DNA of 8,449 nucleotides. It comes from an uncultured Capnocytophaga sp. (GTDB lineage Bacteria; Bacteroidota; Bacteroidia; Flavobacteriales; Flavobacteriaceae). The translations under genes were made by a program, and so were the position numbers. Position 1 is the first letter of the stretch, and each line of letters begins with the position of its first letter. The stretch spans positions 1-8,449 of the forward strand of contig CAJPPS010000053.1 of the NCBI GenBank assembly GCA_905372595.1, given 5' to 3'. This document shows, piece after piece, positions 7,106 through 8,449 of the stretch. Under the pieces are notes generated by a model, which did no database searches, had not been told where the DNA came from, and saw nothing but the letters and a program-made list of their open reading frames with translations.

Positions 7106-7146
7106 TAAAAAATACTTATTCTGTGAAAATTATATTAATTCTAAAT

Positions 7147-7176
7147 AAAAAACTATCCTAAATTTAGGATAGTTTT
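7147..7176 (-). terminator. Intrinsic terminator of ychF
   Basis: Positions 7149-7176 form a perfect 28-bp palindrome with half-site AAAACTATCCTAAA. On the minus strand the core CTATCC/GGATAG stem is followed by six T residues and ATTT. It lies about 28 nt after the ychF stop and upstream of the nrfH promoter, so it separates the two transcription units. The plus strand also ends in TTTT, so it could work both ways, but no plus-strand gene runs into it. Confidence 0.8.
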
Positions 7177-7204
7177 ATCTTTTATTATGAATACCTAGTG
7201 TTTC

Positions 7205-8296
7205 TTACACATTGAAGCGGAAGTGCATAATATCGCCGTCCTTGACTACATATTCTTTTCCTTCTACTCTCATTTTTCCAGCCTCTTTGACCTTAGCTTC
7301 GCTACCATAGGCTACAAAATCATCATAGGCGATAACTTCAGCACGGATGAATCCGCGTTCGAAATCGGAATGGATGACACCCGCTGCCTGTGGCGCGGTG
7401 GCTCCTACAGGAATTGTCCAGGCACGTACTTCTTTTACCCCTGCCGTGAAGTAGGTCTGTAAGTTTAGAAGCTTATAAGCGGCACGAATCAGCACAGAAG
7501 CACCAGGTTCAGCCAGTCCCATATCCTGAAGGAACATCTGGCGTTCTTCATAGGTCTCTAGCTCGGCAATATCGGCTTCGGTAGCTACGGCTAGGATAAT
7601 CACTTCCGCATTTTCGTCCTTAACAGCTTCTTTTACTTGTTCTACATAAGGATTTCCGCTGACAGCAGAAGCTTCATCTACATTACATACATATAGGATA
7701 GGCTTAGCAGTCAGGAGCTGGTAACTCTTGCTCAGTTCGGCTTCTTCCTCGTTGAGCACTACAGTACGGGCAGAAAGCCCTTTCAGGAGTGCCTCTTTAT
7801 AGCGAGAAAGAAGATCAAGCTCTTTCTGGGCAAGCTTATCCCCAGCCTTAGCGGCACGGGTTACCTTTTCCAAGCGTTTTTCTACTGTCTCTAAGTCCTT
7901 GAGTTGGAGTTCTATATCAATCGTTTCTTTATCACGAATAGGATTCACCGAGCCGTCCACATGCACGATATTATCATTGTTAAAACAACGTAGTACATGT
8001 ATAATGGCATGACACTCACGAATATTCCCTAGGAATTGGTTTCCTAATCCCTCACCCTTGCTGGCTCCTCTAACAAGTCCTGCAATATCCACAATTTCCA
8101 CAGTAGCAGGCTGTACTCGCTCGGGAGAGACCAGCTCTTCAAGCTTCTCTAGGCGCGCATCTGGTACATTCACTACTCCTAAGTTCGGTTCAATAGTACA
8201 AAAAGGGAAGTTGGCACTCTGTGCCTTAGCATTTGACAAACAGTTAAATAAAGTTGATTTTCCCACATTGGGGAGTCCTACAATCCCGGCTTTCAT
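7205..8296 (-). CDS. ychF: Redox-regulated P-loop ATPase YchF/OLA1 (ribosome-associated)
   Basis: This protein has 363 residues, the same length as E. coli YchF. The order is a P-loop domain with G1 motif GLPNVGKST (7-15) and G3 motif DIAGLVRGASKGEGLGNQFL starting at D70, then a coiled-coil insertion (about 125-195). G4 is NVDE (205-208) in place of NKxD, the change that makes YchF/OLA1 proteins prefer ATP over GTP. A TGS domain forms the C-terminus (about 280-363, ending DIMHFRFNV). The family binds ribosomes and the 50S subunit and is linked to stress and oxidative responses; this is family knowledge. The start is the ATG at 8294-8296, since MKAGIVGLPNVGKS matches the usual N-terminus and an upstream in-frame start at 8329 would reach into the promoter. 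It is a single-gene unit with its own promoter and terminator, with no functional link to nrf evident. Confidence 0.98.
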   Translation of the reverse strand: MKAGIVGLPNVGKSTLFNCLSNAKAQSANFPFCTIEPNLGVVNVPDARLEKLEELVSPERVQPATVEIVDIAGLVRGASKGEGLGNQFLGNIRECHAIIHVLRCFNNDNIVHVDGSVNPIRDKETIDIELQLKDLETVEKRLEKVTRAAKAGDKLAQKELDLLSRYKEALLKGLSARTVVLNEEEAELSKSYQLLTAKPILYVCNVDEASAVSGNPYVEQVKEAVKDENAEVIILAVATEADIAELETYEERQMFLQDMGLAEPGASVLIRAAYKLLNLQTYFTAGVKEVRAWTIPVGATAPQAAGVIHSDFERGFIRAEVIAYDDFVAYGSEAKVKEAGKMRVEGKEYVVKDGDIMHFRFNV

Positions 8297-8318
8297 TGCT
8301 TGGTTATTTTTTAGGGGG

Positions 8319-8348
8319 CAAAGATACAAAATAATTATTAATTGTCAA
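8319..8348 (-). promoter_or_regulatory. Bacteroidota-type promoter of ychF
   Basis: On the minus strand the sequence is TTG, 19 nt, TATCTTTG, followed by CCCCC. Both boxes and the spacer match the Bacteroidota consensus. The -7 box is at 8319-8326 and the -33 TTG at 8346-8348, leaving a short leader of about 15-20 nt before the ychF ATG. A 13-nt inverted repeat (TAATTGTCAATTA, 8339-8351) overlaps the -33 box and could be an operator, though it may be chance in AT-rich DNA. Confidence 0.85.
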
Positions 8349-8437
8349 TTACTATATTGTTATAACGGCTTATTTGCGTATTTGCCCTACAAATTTACGT
8401 ATGGACAGAAGGCTAAATCCACCATTTATTTCGGGTG

Positions 8438-8445
8438 CAAAGGTA
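8438..8445 (-). promoter_or_regulatory. Second -7 promoter box at the right edge, pointing towards ychF
   Basis: On the minus strand this is TACCTTTG followed by CACCC, the same form as the box in front of the MCE gene. The -33 region lies outside the window. It would start a transcript about 140 nt before ychF, either as an upstream ychF promoter or for a very short leader ORF (12 codons, 8387-8425). The stretch between it and the ychF promoter holds no other gene I can support. Confidence 0.4.
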
Positions 8446-8449
8446 ATAC

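Noticed and set aside
8401..8449. Plus-strand frame starting ATG GAC AGA at the right edge
   Set aside because: Only 16 codons are visible, no plus-strand promoter box precedes it, and it overlaps a minus-strand -7 box; it cannot be supported without sequence beyond the window.

Overview
The window looks like a chromosomal segment of a Bacteroidota bacterium, most likely a Flavobacteriia member. Capnocytophaga would fit, but that genus assignment is inference. The reasons are exact TAnnTTTG promoter -7 boxes upstream of three transcription units (nrfH, the MCE gene and ychF), A-rich leaders without clear Shine-Dalgarno sequences, and protein sequences that closely resemble flavobacterial families. 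Apart from a 3' gene fragment at the left edge, every gene lies on the minus strand and reads right to left.

Layout from right to left: ychF (translation-associated P-loop ATPase) has a well-formed promoter and is closed by a long perfect-palindrome terminator. Next comes a four-gene respiratory nitrite ammonification unit, nrfH-nrfA-resB-ccsA, under its own promoter. A 12-bp hairpin in the nrfA-resB gap may separate expression of the structural and maturation genes. Downstream, another -7 box starts a two-gene unit: an MCE/MlaD-type lipid-transfer protein followed 3 nt later by a membrane protein with two [4Fe-4S] clusters. This unit converges on the tail of a plus-strand gene carrying an Asp-box (BNR) motif, whose 5' end lies outside the window.

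How the genes work together: NrfH is a membrane tetraheme menaquinol oxidase. It passes electrons to NrfA, a pentaheme nitrite reductase with the special CXXCK active-site heme. ResB and CcsA form a System II heme export and ligation machine, which would attach hemes to the nine sites of NrfH and NrfA. The window therefore holds a nearly self-contained module for reducing nitrite to ammonium; no thiol-reduction partner (ResA/CcdA type) is visible. The MCE plus Fe-S pair is the least understood part. The Fe-S protein resembles the electron-carrying half of HdrD/GlcF-like systems, yet no cysteine-rich CCG partner gene follows it here.

No rRNA, tRNA, CRISPR array, insertion sequence or integrase is visible. 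Most of the window is recognisable core metabolism. The less ordinary points are the MCE/Fe-S unit, the intra-operon hairpin and the region upstream of ychF.
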